Below are positions 17,765 through 25,597 of a stretch of DNA of 64,000 nucleotides, piece by piece; position 1 is the first letter of the stretch, and each line of letters starts with the position of its first letter. The stretch is from 55-13 sp964501275 (GTDB taxonomy: Bacteria > Armatimonadota > Fimbriimonadia > Fimbriimonadales > Fimbriimonadaceae): contig CAZCSP010000003.1 in assembly GCA_964501275.1 (NCBI GenBank), positions 127,933 to 191,932 on the forward strand, in the 5' to 3' direction. The position numbers and the translations under genes were made by a program. Below the pieces are notes generated by a model. It was not told where the DNA came from. It did not search any database and was given only the letters and a program-made list of their open reading frames with translations.

Positions 17765-18852
17765 TTGAGAAATCCCGCCTTCCGTTTGTAACGCTCATTC
17801 TCATCGTCGCGAACCTTTTCGCGGCGTTCGCGGTTGCGTTCAATCCGGACTGGGCGATGGACTTGGGTTTTAATCCCAAGAATCCGGGCTTTCTCACCAT
17901 CTTCACGTCCCTGTTTATCCACCAAAACCTCTTCCACTTGTTGGGAAATATGGTCTTCTTGGCGGCGGTGGGGGCCGCTGTGGAGTTGGCGACCGGGTCG
18001 GCACGGTTCCTGGCTGTCTATCTGGCGAGTGGCCTCTTCGGAGTACTGGCCCACTTTCTCTTCACTCTCTCTACCCAGGAACCCAATACGCTGATCGGGG
18101 CGAGCGGGGCGATTGCCGGATGCGCGGCATACTACAGCGTCCGCTACGTCCGGCTAAAGGTTCCAGTTGCGCCAAAGCGCGGATTATCGGTGGCAGTGGT
18201 AACTGCGATCTGGCTGGTTTTGCAGTTCGTTGGGGCATTTGTGCATATCGGGGATTCCAGCACGGTGTCCTTCTGGGCTCACATCGGAGGTTTCTTGGGG
18301 GGAGTGCTCCTGAGTGTGATCTTCCGAGCACCCGATTTAGGGCAGCGGAAATTGGGGCACGAGGTCCTGGACAAGATGAACGAGCGTGGACCGGCCGCCG
18401 TCGCTTTGGCAGCTCGCCAGCATTTGAAAGAGCACCCTGGCGATGTCCGGGCTTTGCGCGATTTGGTGGAGGCGGAGCGCCAACTGGACCACCCGATCGC
18501 CGAGGTCGAGGCTCTGCTAAAACTTCTGGATGTCCTACCTGAGTCGGAACAGGCAGCGCCCCTTGCCCAGTTGGCGGAGCTTGAGAAACTGGCCACGCTC
18601 CCATCACTCCGACGTACTCTGCTTGCCGATCGATTCCGAGAAAGCGATCCGCAGACTGCTCGGATGTTGTTGAACAGTGTGGTAGACGGTCCCGACAGCG
18701 ATCCCCAAATTCCCGACGCCATGCTCGCCCTTGCATCTTTGGAGCGCGATCATGCTCCCGAGAGGGCGGTGGAGATTCTCAACAAGCTCCAAGTCAAATT
18801 CCCCTTGCACCCGACCGTCGATCTGGCTCGGCAACGAGGTTGGATCGCGTGA
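17761..18852 (+). CDS. Rhomboid-family intramembrane serine protease with C-terminal helical tail
   Basis: The first 200 residues are a six-helix rhomboid domain. LFHLLGNMVFLAAVG is the conserved H/N helix, GASGAIAGCAAYYSV holds the catalytic Ser (GxSG), and AHIGGFLGG supplies the catalytic His. The remaining 160 residues are soluble, Leu/Ala-rich helices resembling TPR-type repeats (AARQHLKEHPGDVRALRDLV), presumably cytoplasmic and substrate-presenting. It starts at TTG 17761 within the yebC stop, indicating coupling. Substrate unknown. Confidence 0.9.
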   Translation: MIEKSRLPFVTLILIVANLFAAFAVAFNPDWAMDLGFNPKNPGFLTIFTSLFIHQNLFHLLGNMVFLAAVGAAVELATGSARFLAVYLASGLFGVLAHFLFTLSTQEPNTLIGASGAIAGCAAYYSVRYVRLKVPVAPKRGLSVAVVTAIWLVLQFVGAFVHIGDSSTVSFWAHIGGFLGGVLLSVIFRAPDLGQRKLGHEVLDKMNERGPAAVALAARQHLKEHPGDVRALRDLVEAERQLDHPIAEVEALLKLLDVLPESEQAAPLAQLAELEKLATLPSLRRTLLADRFRESDPQTARMLLNSVVDGPDSDPQIPDAMLALASLERDHAPERAVEILNKLQVKFPLHPTVDLARQRGWIA

Positions 18853-19502
18853 AAAAGTGGTGGCGGCGAGTCCGTCCAGTGGTGTTGAGCCGGTTGGCAT
18901 ACACGCTGGTCCGCCTGCTCGGGGCAACGTTTCGCATCAAAGTTCTCAACTATGAGCCGATTGCCGCTCTGGAAGGGGGAAAGATTCTTTGCGGCTGGCA
19001 TGGACGGTCGATGATTGCCAGCATCTACTTTCGCAAGCAGGGTTTCTGGGTCATCATCAGCAAATCGAAGGACGGGGATATTCAGACGCATGTGTTTGAG
19101 AATCTTGGATTCAATATCATCCGAGGGAGTACAGGTCGAGGCGGGGAGCGCGCACTAATCGAGTCGATTCGCGAATTGCGAAAGGGGGCGACGATGGCCA
19201 TCACGCCCGACGGGCCACGGGGACCCAGTAAGGTCGTGCAGGGCGGCATCATGCTGATGGCGAAGAAGGCCGGTGCGTGGCTGGTTCCATGCGGAGTCTC
19301 CGCAAGACCTCGTGCGCTGGCCAAGTCTTGGGACCGTTACATGGTTCCCCTCCCCTTTGCAAAGTGCGTGATGAATTTCGGCGCCCCGGTTCGGGTGCCA
19401 GCCGATGCCAGTGATGAAGAGGTCGAGCAAATTCGTCTCCAGCTGGAATCTGAAATCACCCGGCTAGAGATCGAGGCGGAGCAGATGATGGGCTACCGGT
19501 AG
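18849..19502 (+). CDS. DUF374 lysophospholipid-acyltransferase-family protein
   Basis: Membrane-associated acyltransferase of the DUF374 branch (related to LpxL/PlsC). HGRSMIASIYF supplies the HxxxxA/D-type block, FNIIRGSTGRGG the second, and AITPDGPRGPS the conserved PDGPRGP block. At about 218 residues it has the family length. Likely substrates are lipid A-like or phospholipid intermediates. I prefer the GTG at 18849, which overlaps the rhomboid stop as GTGA; a TTG at 18840 in the same frame adds only three residues. Confidence 0.88.
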   Translation: MKKWWRRVRPVVLSRLAYTLVRLLGATFRIKVLNYEPIAALEGGKILCGWHGRSMIASIYFRKQGFWVIISKSKDGDIQTHVFENLGFNIIRGSTGRGGERALIESIRELRKGATMAITPDGPRGPSKVVQGGIMLMAKKAGAWLVPCGVSARPRALAKSWDRYMVPLPFAKCVMNFGAPVRVPADASDEEVEQIRLQLESEITRLEIEAEQMMGYR

Positions 19503-19509
19503 AAGAGCG

Positions 19510-20346
19510 ATGCTGATCGATACCCATTGCCATCTTAACCTTATCGAGCACTTCCCGGATCCGACGGCTGAGGTGGAGTTTGCCAAGTCTTGCGGGGTGG
19601 GGCGGTTGTTAGTGGTGGGGATAGACATTCCCACCAGTCAGATTGCCATTGACATTGCCGAACGGTTTCTCGAGATCTATGCGGTCGTGGGAGTCCATCC
19701 CAATCATTCGGCGGATTTCAAACCGGAGCAGATTCCTGTGCTCCGAGAGATGCTCGCCCATCCCAAGGTAGTGGCTTTGGGCGAGATTGGGTTGGACTAC
19801 CACTGGGACAACGCGACTCGGGAGCAACAATATGATGCCTTGCGGGACCAACTGGACTTGGCGGAAGAACTCCAGATGCCCGTGGTTTTCCACTGTCGGG
19901 AAGCCTACGGGGACCTCCTGGACATCCTGGAAGCCAGATATGCGGAACGTCGAACGGGAGAGGGCTCGGAGCCATCCCAACCTAAAACCCAAAACCTAAA
20001 ACCTAAAACCCCAAGCCTGCTTCTCCACTGTTTCGCCGGAGACCAAAACGACGCCCAACGCGCCATCGCCCTCGACTGCTACTTCGGCGTGGATGGCCCG
20101 CTCACCTACAAAAACGCCCAAGCCCTCCGCGATCTCGTCCAACAAACCCTCCCCCGAGACCGGATCGTGATAGAGACCGACGCCCCCTATCTCACCCCAG
20201 TCCCCCACCGAGGCAAACCCAACCGCCCCGGCTATGTGGCCTATGTAGCGAATATGCTTGCGACCCTATGGGGAGTGTCGCCAGAGGAAGCGGCGGGGAT
20301 CACGACGGCGAATGCGGAGCGATTTTTTTGCTTGAAGATTCCCTAA
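19510..20346 (+). CDS. tatD: TatD-family metal-dependent hydrolase (DNase) with a low-complexity insert
   Basis: TIM-barrel TatD-family nuclease. Metal ligands are visible: His6 and His8 (DTHCHL), Glu in ALGEIGLDY, His in VVFHCREAYGD, His in LLLHCFAGD and Asp in IETDAPYLTP. The barrel is complete at 278 residues. Between RYAERR and LLLHCFAGD there is an unusual stretch (GEGSEPSQPKTQNLKPKTP) encoded by repeated CCTAAAACC units at about 19979-20011, where family members normally have a short turn. It follows the acyltransferase by 7 bp. Confidence 0.93.
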   Translation: MLIDTHCHLNLIEHFPDPTAEVEFAKSCGVGRLLVVGIDIPTSQIAIDIAERFLEIYAVVGVHPNHSADFKPEQIPVLREMLAHPKVVALGEIGLDYHWDNATREQQYDALRDQLDLAEELQMPVVFHCREAYGDLLDILEARYAERRTGEGSEPSQPKTQNLKPKTPSLLLHCFAGDQNDAQRAIALDCYFGVDGPLTYKNAQALRDLVQQTLPRDRIVIETDAPYLTPVPHRGKPNRPGYVAYVANMLATLWGVSPEEAAGITTANAERFFCLKIP

Positions 20347-20386
20347 TTCACTCCTATGGGAGAATGTTTGGCGTAACATCTTTGAT

Positions 20387-20593
20387 ATGGATGCAGAGCA
20401 GAAGGTGTCGCTACTCGTGCGCCGTTTCTTGTGGGTTATGCTCGCGCTCTCGATGGGTCAACTCGTTTGGGTTTGCACCGGATTGACGTACTCCGAAAGG
20501 TTCACAGATCTTGTAGTTTATAAAGCCGCACTGATAGGAGTCTGTGGGCTTGGACTGTGGTTCACCAAAAGGGCATCTCGCAAACCACTTTGA
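20387..20593 (+). CDS. Small two-helix membrane protein, function unknown
   Basis: 68 residues with two hydrophobic helices (LWVMLALSMGQLVWVC and LVVYKAALIGVCGLGLWF) linked by a short polar loop, ending TKRASRKPL. It follows tatD by 40 bp on the same strand. No family recognised, and its coding nature rests on the membrane-like composition only. Confidence 0.5.
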   Translation: MDAEQKVSLLVRRFLWVMLALSMGQLVWVCTGLTYSERFTDLVVYKAALIGVCGLGLWFTKRASRKPL

Positions 20594-20655
20594 TCTTTGT
20601 CGACCCGCCAATCGAGCCTGCGCACACTGTGCTGTGCTCCCTGTAGAATCAAACC

Positions 20656-21330
20656 ATGTCCAACTGGCGCACATTTGAGCAAGACATCGGTGAGTTTGTT
20701 GGCCACTTTGGCTATGAGGGTGAAGTAACTAAGGCCTCGGGTGACGGGGGAACGGACGTCATCGCCAAGCGCGGGAATCGCACTGTCGCCATCCAATGCA
20801 AACTCTATCAAGGATCCGTGGGGTCCAAAGCTGTCCAAATGTTGCTCGCTGCTCAACGCTTATATGGAGCGACCGACTTCATTCTCATAACCACGGGTAA
20901 GTTCACCAGGGAGGCCCTGGAACTGGGTAGGAAAGCGGATGTACGGATGATTGGCGGCAAAGAAGTGCTGCAAGTGTGTCGGGAAAAAAGTTTGTTGTTG
21001 CATTCCGCCACATTCCTGATAACGCCGAACTCAGTTTTTCCCCTAAGCGATTCGGAACATCTTGTTGGAAGAGGTGATGGCTGTCAAATCCCTCTCTGCG
21101 ATATTCATGTGTCAGGCCGCCATGCCGTCTTTACACGCCGTGGTCTTCACGTCGCCGTCAGCGACCTCGGTAGTACAAACGGGACCAAACTGAATGGACA
21201 GAGACTTCATCCCGGCAAGCATCATTGGCTCAAGTATGGTGACGAACTAGAGTTTGGGAACGTGCGATGCAGACTGGTGATGTATAAGAACGAGGGTCTT
21301 GCCCCACCAGTTGTTTCCCTGATCCCATAG
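20656..21330 (+). CDS. Mrr-type nuclease domain fused to an FHA domain
   Basis: 224 residues, two domains. Residues about 8-115 match the Mrr_cat restriction-endonuclease fold: FGYEGEVTKASGDGGTDVIA (Asp34), then VAIQCKLY (Gln47-x-Lys49), the D-QxK catalytic core, and helix KAVQMLLAAQRLYGAT followed by LITTGKFT. Residues about 125-220 are a complete forkhead-associated domain: VGRGDGCQIPL, SGRHAVF and DLGSTNGTKLNGQRL, the phosphothreonine-binding Gly-Arg, Ser-x-x-His and Asn-Gly motifs. There is no signal peptide or membrane helix, so it is cytoplasmic. The pairing suggests a nuclease steered or controlled by a phosphorylated partner, but no kinase is adjacent. Confidence 0.85.
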   Translation: MSNWRTFEQDIGEFVGHFGYEGEVTKASGDGGTDVIAKRGNRTVAIQCKLYQGSVGSKAVQMLLAAQRLYGATDFILITTGKFTREALELGRKADVRMIGGKEVLQVCREKSLLLHSATFLITPNSVFPLSDSEHLVGRGDGCQIPLCDIHVSGRHAVFTRRGLHVAVSDLGSTNGTKLNGQRLHPGKHHWLKYGDELEFGNVRCRLVMYKNEGLAPPVVSLIP

Positions 21331-21378
21331 GCATGGGCGACGCCTGATCTCGCTCACAGCTTTCAGCAGTTCGCGTTC

Positions 21379-21625
21379 CATCCCGAAGGGATCATGCTCG
21401 ACAGCGAAGAGTCAGGCGAAGCCGCCACCCTGGTACTCGCCACCCCATCTCCCCAGCCCCAACGGGGCTGCACTCTACCAGTTTGTAGTTTGGTGCAACC
21501 CTTTCCGGGTTGGGGAAGGTTGGGCGGTGTTTCCAGGGTAGCGCGGCCTGACTTTGAGGAACGAGAACACGTGAGGAAAGCGGGGCCGCGCTGCCCTTCG
21601 CTGTCGAGCCGAACCCCTTCGGGGT
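21379..21625. repeat. Hairpin-rich palindromic repeat element
   Basis: Nested inverted repeats fill the gap between two genes. Outer arms GCTCGACAGCGAAG (21396-21409) and CTTCGCTGTCGAGC (21596-21609) match over 14 bp; each is flanked outward by a small hairpin (ATCCCGAAGGGAT at 21380-21392; ACCCCTTCGGGGT at 21613-21625). Inner arms AGGGTAGCGCGGCC (21536-21549) and GGCCGCGCTGCCCT (21584-21597) match at 13 of 14. Further hairpins are CCCCAACGGGG and CAACCCTTTCCGGGTTG. No protein is encoded. The symmetry fits a non-autonomous mobile or REP-like element. Confidence 0.65.
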
Positions 21626-21709
21626 GATCCAAGAATTGGGCCACTAAACAACATCATTACCAACCCTCGCCAGGCTACAAAAAAGCCCTCAATGCGAGCC
21701 ATCTATTGC

Positions 21710-23740
21710 CTACTTCAAAAACCTTTCCCACCACTTCACAATCTCCCCCAACCGATGCAGCCTCAAGTCCGGGGGGCCGTTTCGGGACATGCCGTGGGAG
21801 GTGGAGACGGGGTAGCGGACGAATCTGGACTCGATGCCTTCCTGTTGCAACGCCGTGAAGACCTGTTCGCCCTGCTCGATGTTGCACCGCAGGTCGCCGA
21901 CGGAATGGATCACCAGGGTTGGCGTGCGAACATTCTCAAAGTAGGCGAGCGGGGACTGTTCCCAGAGGTCCTTGATCTTGTCGTAGGTGCTCCAGGCGAC
22001 TCCTTTGAAGTAGCCGTCCTTGTTGAACGGGAAGTCGCTGCTGCCCGCCATCGAGATCATGTTGGAGACGCAGCGGTCGGTGATGGCGGCTTTGAAGTCG
22101 TGGCAGTGGCCGATGACCCAGTTGGTCATGTAGCCGCCATAGCTTCCGCCCATCACGCCCATCTGGCCGGGGTGGATGAAGGATTGGTGCTGCATCCAGC
22201 GGGTGACGGTCTGGACGTCCTCCCAGTCTTTGTGCCCCCAATCCTGTTTGATCTCGGCGCAATGCTGCTCGCCGTAGCCCTTGGAGCCCCGGGGGTTGGT
22301 GTAAACCACGACGTAGCCTTGGGAGGCGAGAAGTTGGAATTCATGGAAGAAGGCCCAGCCGTATTGGGTGTGCGGACCGCCGTGAATTTCCAGAACCGCC
22401 GGGTAGCGCTTGGGCTCCAGGTAGCCGATGGGTTTCATCACCCACCCATGCAGCTTGGACTCGGTGCCGTCCTTGTTGGGGGTGGAGTCCAGCCAGAACT
22501 CCTCGGGTTCGCTGAGTTTGATCTCGTCGTGGAAGGCGCCGTTGAGGTTGGTGAGGACCTTGGGTGCCAGCTTGCCGGTGGCGAGTTCGGGGAGGATCAC
22601 CGCGACCTCGGGCAGGCGGGTGGCGTGCCCAAAGAGAGCCGCGATTTTGCCGTCGGAGGACAGGTTGCCCACCGTCAGGCTGTGCTTGCCTTCAGTGAGA
22701 AGCTCCAAGCCTCCCATCACGGAGACGCGTCCAAGCTGGCTTTCACCGGCCGTCCCCACTTGAACATAGAGATGGCGGTTGTCGGCGGTCCACTCCAGGA
22801 CGGCGTCGTAGGAGGCCTCTTTGGTGTCGCTGAGCGTGGCGACACCCATACAGTAGTCGGCCATGTCGGTCAAGCAACTCGGCTCCCCGCCGCCCGCCGG
22901 GACCACGTAGACTTTGGTATTGCGCACGCCCCAGGGGTCAGACTCGTCCACGTCGCCGCAATAGGCGATCATCTCCCCATTAGGCGACCACCGAACCGAC
23001 GACTTCTCACCCTTCGGCAACCCTTCCAACGGGAATGCCTGCCCCTGCAGGTCCACCCGGTAGAGTTGGATGTTGGGCGGATCGATGTTGGGCCGTTTGC
23101 TGGCTGTGTGGGCGACGATCAGTTCCTGCGAATTGGGCGACCAGTCGAAGCTGTAGCTGCCATCGACGGCTTCCGAATAGAGCTTGGCGATCTCTCCGGT
23201 TTTGGTATCCACCAGATAGATGGCGTAGCGCTGGCCCGCGAAGTAGCCGTCGCCATCGAGCCGGTACAAAACGTTGTCGATCTCGATCGGCGGCTCGCTG
23301 AGGCCCTTCTCCTCCCGCTGTTTCTTGGCCTCTTCGGTAAAGGCGGGCATCTGCTCTCGATAGGTGAAGGCGATCTTCGTCCCATCGGGCGACCAGCGGA
23401 ATCCGCCAACCGAGCCCTCTTTCAGGTTGGTGAGTTTCCTTGCCTCGCCTCCGTCGGCGGGGATGAGAAAGATCTGCGATTTCTTCCCTTCGCGTCCGCT
23501 GACAAAGGCGATCTGGGAGCCATCCGGCGACCAGCGTCCATGCCCCGCGCCCCCCTCGCCGCTGGTCCACTGCCGAACCTCGCCCTCCAAATCCACGGTA
23601 AAGAGGTTCGAGAGGGTCTTGTTCTTGTCGTTGACGGTCTTGTGCGAGAACAAGACTCGGTTGCCGTCGGGGCTGATTTGAGGATCGCCGACAGAGACGA
23701 TTCGGAGGAGGTCATCGGCGGTGATGGGTCGCTTGGGCAT
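21710..23740 (-). CDS. S9-family serine peptidase (acylaminoacyl/dipeptidyl-peptidase type)
   Basis: 676 residues: an N-terminal seven-bladed beta-propeller with WD40/TolB-like repeats (SPDGNRVLFSHKT, WSPDGSQIAFVSGREG, WSPDGTKIAFTYREQ, WSPNGEMIAYCGD) and a C-terminal alpha/beta-hydrolase domain. GGSYGGYMTNW holds the catalytic Ser, HSVGDLRCN the Asp and STSHGMSR the His. The domain order and length match the S9C class, which hydrolyses short peptides. No signal peptide is visible (MPKRPITADDLLRI), so it is probably cytoplasmic. Confidence 0.94.
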   Translation of the reverse strand: MPKRPITADDLLRIVSVGDPQISPDGNRVLFSHKTVNDKNKTLSNLFTVDLEGEVRQWTSGEGGAGHGRWSPDGSQIAFVSGREGKKSQIFLIPADGGEARKLTNLKEGSVGGFRWSPDGTKIAFTYREQMPAFTEEAKKQREEKGLSEPPIEIDNVLYRLDGDGYFAGQRYAIYLVDTKTGEIAKLYSEAVDGSYSFDWSPNSQELIVAHTASKRPNIDPPNIQLYRVDLQGQAFPLEGLPKGEKSSVRWSPNGEMIAYCGDVDESDPWGVRNTKVYVVPAGGGEPSCLTDMADYCMGVATLSDTKEASYDAVLEWTADNRHLYVQVGTAGESQLGRVSVMGGLELLTEGKHSLTVGNLSSDGKIAALFGHATRLPEVAVILPELATGKLAPKVLTNLNGAFHDEIKLSEPEEFWLDSTPNKDGTESKLHGWVMKPIGYLEPKRYPAVLEIHGGPHTQYGWAFFHEFQLLASQGYVVVYTNPRGSKGYGEQHCAEIKQDWGHKDWEDVQTVTRWMQHQSFIHPGQMGVMGGSYGGYMTNWVIGHCHDFKAAITDRCVSNMISMAGSSDFPFNKDGYFKGVAWSTYDKIKDLWEQSPLAYFENVRTPTLVIHSVGDLRCNIEQGEQVFTALQQEGIESRFVRYPVSTSHGMSRNGPPDLRLHRLGEIVKWWERFLK

Positions 23741-23807
23741 ATTAAGAGAGGGTACCAGGGGCGGGGGCTTTGGGCGTCAGGGAGACGGGGAGGTGAGTTG
23801 GGAACGA

Positions 23808-24227
23808 TTAGTGAACGGCTTTGCGGGCAAGGTTCTTTATAAAAAACTTGCCCGCACACAACTCCACAACTAACTCTTCGTAAGCGTGTCGTCCCGTTTC
23901 TGGAGTTCCATTGACACGAACAAGCCAATCGCGAACTTGGGGCAATACCCTTACAACAAACTCCTCCGCCAAATCTGAAGACCATTCGGACTCGGGAATG
24001 ACATACAGCAAAACATATCCGCCTCGTTCCTCACCAACAGTGGCACTGAGGATGACCCGGCCCTTAATGCCAGGATCGCGCCAAATACGACTTTCAAGGT
24101 TAAAGTGTCGGCCAATGCCAGCAAGGGAGATCCACTCCACATACTCGGGAGGGACGGCGTGTTGAAGCGTGGCTTTTGAGCAAGCCAACACCTCGCCCTT
24201 ATTCAATCTACGTGAATGAACTTGCAT
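23808..24227 (-). CDS. Hypothetical protein
   Basis: About 139 residues beginning MQVHSRRLNKGEVLAC. No family recognised. It has an alternating hydrophobic pattern (GRVILSATVGEERGGYVLLYVIPESEW) suggesting a beta-rich core followed by helices (LAEEFVVRVLPQVRDWL). The frame extends upstream to 24503, but that part is low-quality sequence, so I use the ATG at 24227. Confidence 0.5.
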   Translation of the reverse strand: MQVHSRRLNKGEVLACSKATLQHAVPPEYVEWISLAGIGRHFNLESRIWRDPGIKGRVILSATVGEERGGYVLLYVIPESEWSSDLAEEFVVRVLPQVRDWLVRVNGTPETGRHAYEELVVELCAGKFFIKNLARKAVH

Positions 24228-24621
24228 CGACGATGGGAGCTCCCAGCTGCCGCAAGGGTACCTAACAGGGATGGTGGGAATGAAAAGGAGCGGTTGAGAG
24301 TTCAGAATCGCGCATCTCGACCGACAAGGTATCGGGCCGAACAAAGACGTTGGAGAGCCCTTCTGCGAGATTCTGTATTCATCTGTGGTTCCCGACAAGC
24401 TCACTGTGGCGTTATTCACTGAAGTTGGACGACTATGGAATAAGGGAAATGCGGGAGAGCGGGAGTCTCGCGCGGCTTCGACTCCTTCTTCCTCATAAAA
24501 CACCCTTGTTTCCGGGTCCCCGTTCTGACATCTTCGATTCTCAACGCAACATTTACCAGGGAAAAAGAATCCAAGTAATTATACGGGTATTCCAAGGAGG
24601 CAGAAGTGGAAATTTCACGGT
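24228..24621. other. Divergent intergenic region
   Basis: About 390 bp between the minus-strand hypothetical gene and the pseudopilin operon. It contains a stretch (about 24371-24388) whose reverse complement reads ACCACAGATGAATACAG. A similar ACCACAGATGACC occurs at about 47071, which suggests a dispersed short repeat. No gene is supported. The pseudopilin promoter must lie in the right part (AT-richer around 24540-24590), but I cannot assign boxes. Confidence 0.35.
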
Positions 24622-25068
24622 ATGCGCAGAATTCCCCGTTCCCGAAGATCTGGCTTTACGCTTGTCGAGGCAACCATTGCGATGATGATCGTCGCGGCGG
24701 CGGCGGGCGTCTTCTTTGCCCTGCTACCGATGTCTTTCAAAACGGGGAAGATGGTTGGAAGCTACCAACAAGCCTCCAGTCTCTTGCAGCACAAAGTGGA
24801 CCAGATGCGCGGTGTCGGCTATGGCCGACTGACTTATACCGAACTCAAGGATGCCGGGATCATCGACGCTTCGCCTGGCACTCAGCCGTACTCGTTTAAG
24901 AACGTTGACGGCCTTAATTCTCTCTACTCCGTTCCCACCGCCACGATCACAATCACAGACTTCACCGCTAGCGTCAAGAAGGTGACGGTGACGCTGGTTT
25001 GGTCGGGAAGTTCGATGCAGCAAGGTAGGGGCGACATGACGGTTACTGCGCTCATTGCAAAGGGGTGA
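24622..25068 (+). CDS. Type IV/II pseudopilin (PilV-like)
   Basis: 148 residues with a class III signal: basic leader MRRIPRSRRSG then FTLVEATIAMMIVAAAAG. PilD-type peptidase would cut before Phe and methylate it; Glu at +5 is present. The rest is a small beta-rich globular domain. First of three overlapping pilin-like genes, consistent with minor pilins of a type IV pilus or a type II secretion system. No cysteine pair is seen. Confidence 0.85.
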   Translation: MRRIPRSRRSGFTLVEATIAMMIVAAAAGVFFALLPMSFKTGKMVGSYQQASSLLQHKVDQMRGVGYGRLTYTELKDAGIIDASPGTQPYSFKNVDGLNSLYSVPTATITITDFTASVKKVTVTLVWSGSSMQQGRGDMTVTALIAKG

Positions 25069-25072
25069 ATAT

Positions 25073-25597
25073 ATGAAACGACGCGGCTTTTCCCTAATGG
25101 AAGTGATGATTGCGGCATCTGTCCTCGGACTGATCTTTGCCGCCACGGCCGGAATCTATTCCACCACGATCAAGAGCTTCACATACACCAACAACCAATA
25201 TGATGCCGACATGGGGGCGAGCCTCGCGCTGCAACTCCTTAACCGGAACCTCCAGGAAGCGAAGCAGGTCACGATCGTGTCCCCGACCCGCATTCGAATC
25301 AACTATCTGCAGAAGGACGCAGACGGCATCTACATTCGCAATGCGGTGGATGAGGTCAATTATGTGGAGTTCTACCGTGGCAACGCCAACCTGACTGCGA
25401 ACGCCAGCGGCACATACCTGATCCGCAAGCCGAACGTTGGGCAAACCAGGACGATCTGCAAGAACGTCGCCGCGCTTGAGTTTCGCAGCTTCACCCCCAG
25501 CAGTGTGGACGTCACGCTGCGTACCGAATACGGATCGAGTGGTTCCAAGCGGAACTGCGAGATGATCCACCGCGCCATTTTCTTGAGGAACTACTGA
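25073..25597 (+). CDS. Type IV/II pseudopilin (PilW-like)
   Basis: About 174 residues starting MKRRGFSLMEVMIAASVLG: short basic leader, Gly-Phe cleavage site and Glu at +5, then a hydrophobic helix. An AGGGG sequence ahead of the ATG at 25073 supports this start; an in-frame codon at 25055 lies inside the preceding gene. The C-terminal domain has a Cys pair region (TICKN, RNCEMIH). Its stop shares one base with the next start. Confidence 0.85.
   Translation: MKRRGFSLMEVMIAASVLGLIFAATAGIYSTTIKSFTYTNNQYDADMGASLALQLLNRNLQEAKQVTIVSPTRIRINYLQKDADGIYIRNAVDEVNYVEFYRGNANLTANASGTYLIRKPNVGQTRTICKNVAALEFRSFTPSSVDVTLRTEYGSSGSKRNCEMIHRAIFLRNY

Noticed and set aside
21692..23842. Very long open frame (716 codons) on the + strand over the S9 peptidase
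   Set aside because: It mirrors the peptidase on the opposite strand, has no domain and shows typical antisense composition in GC-rich DNA.
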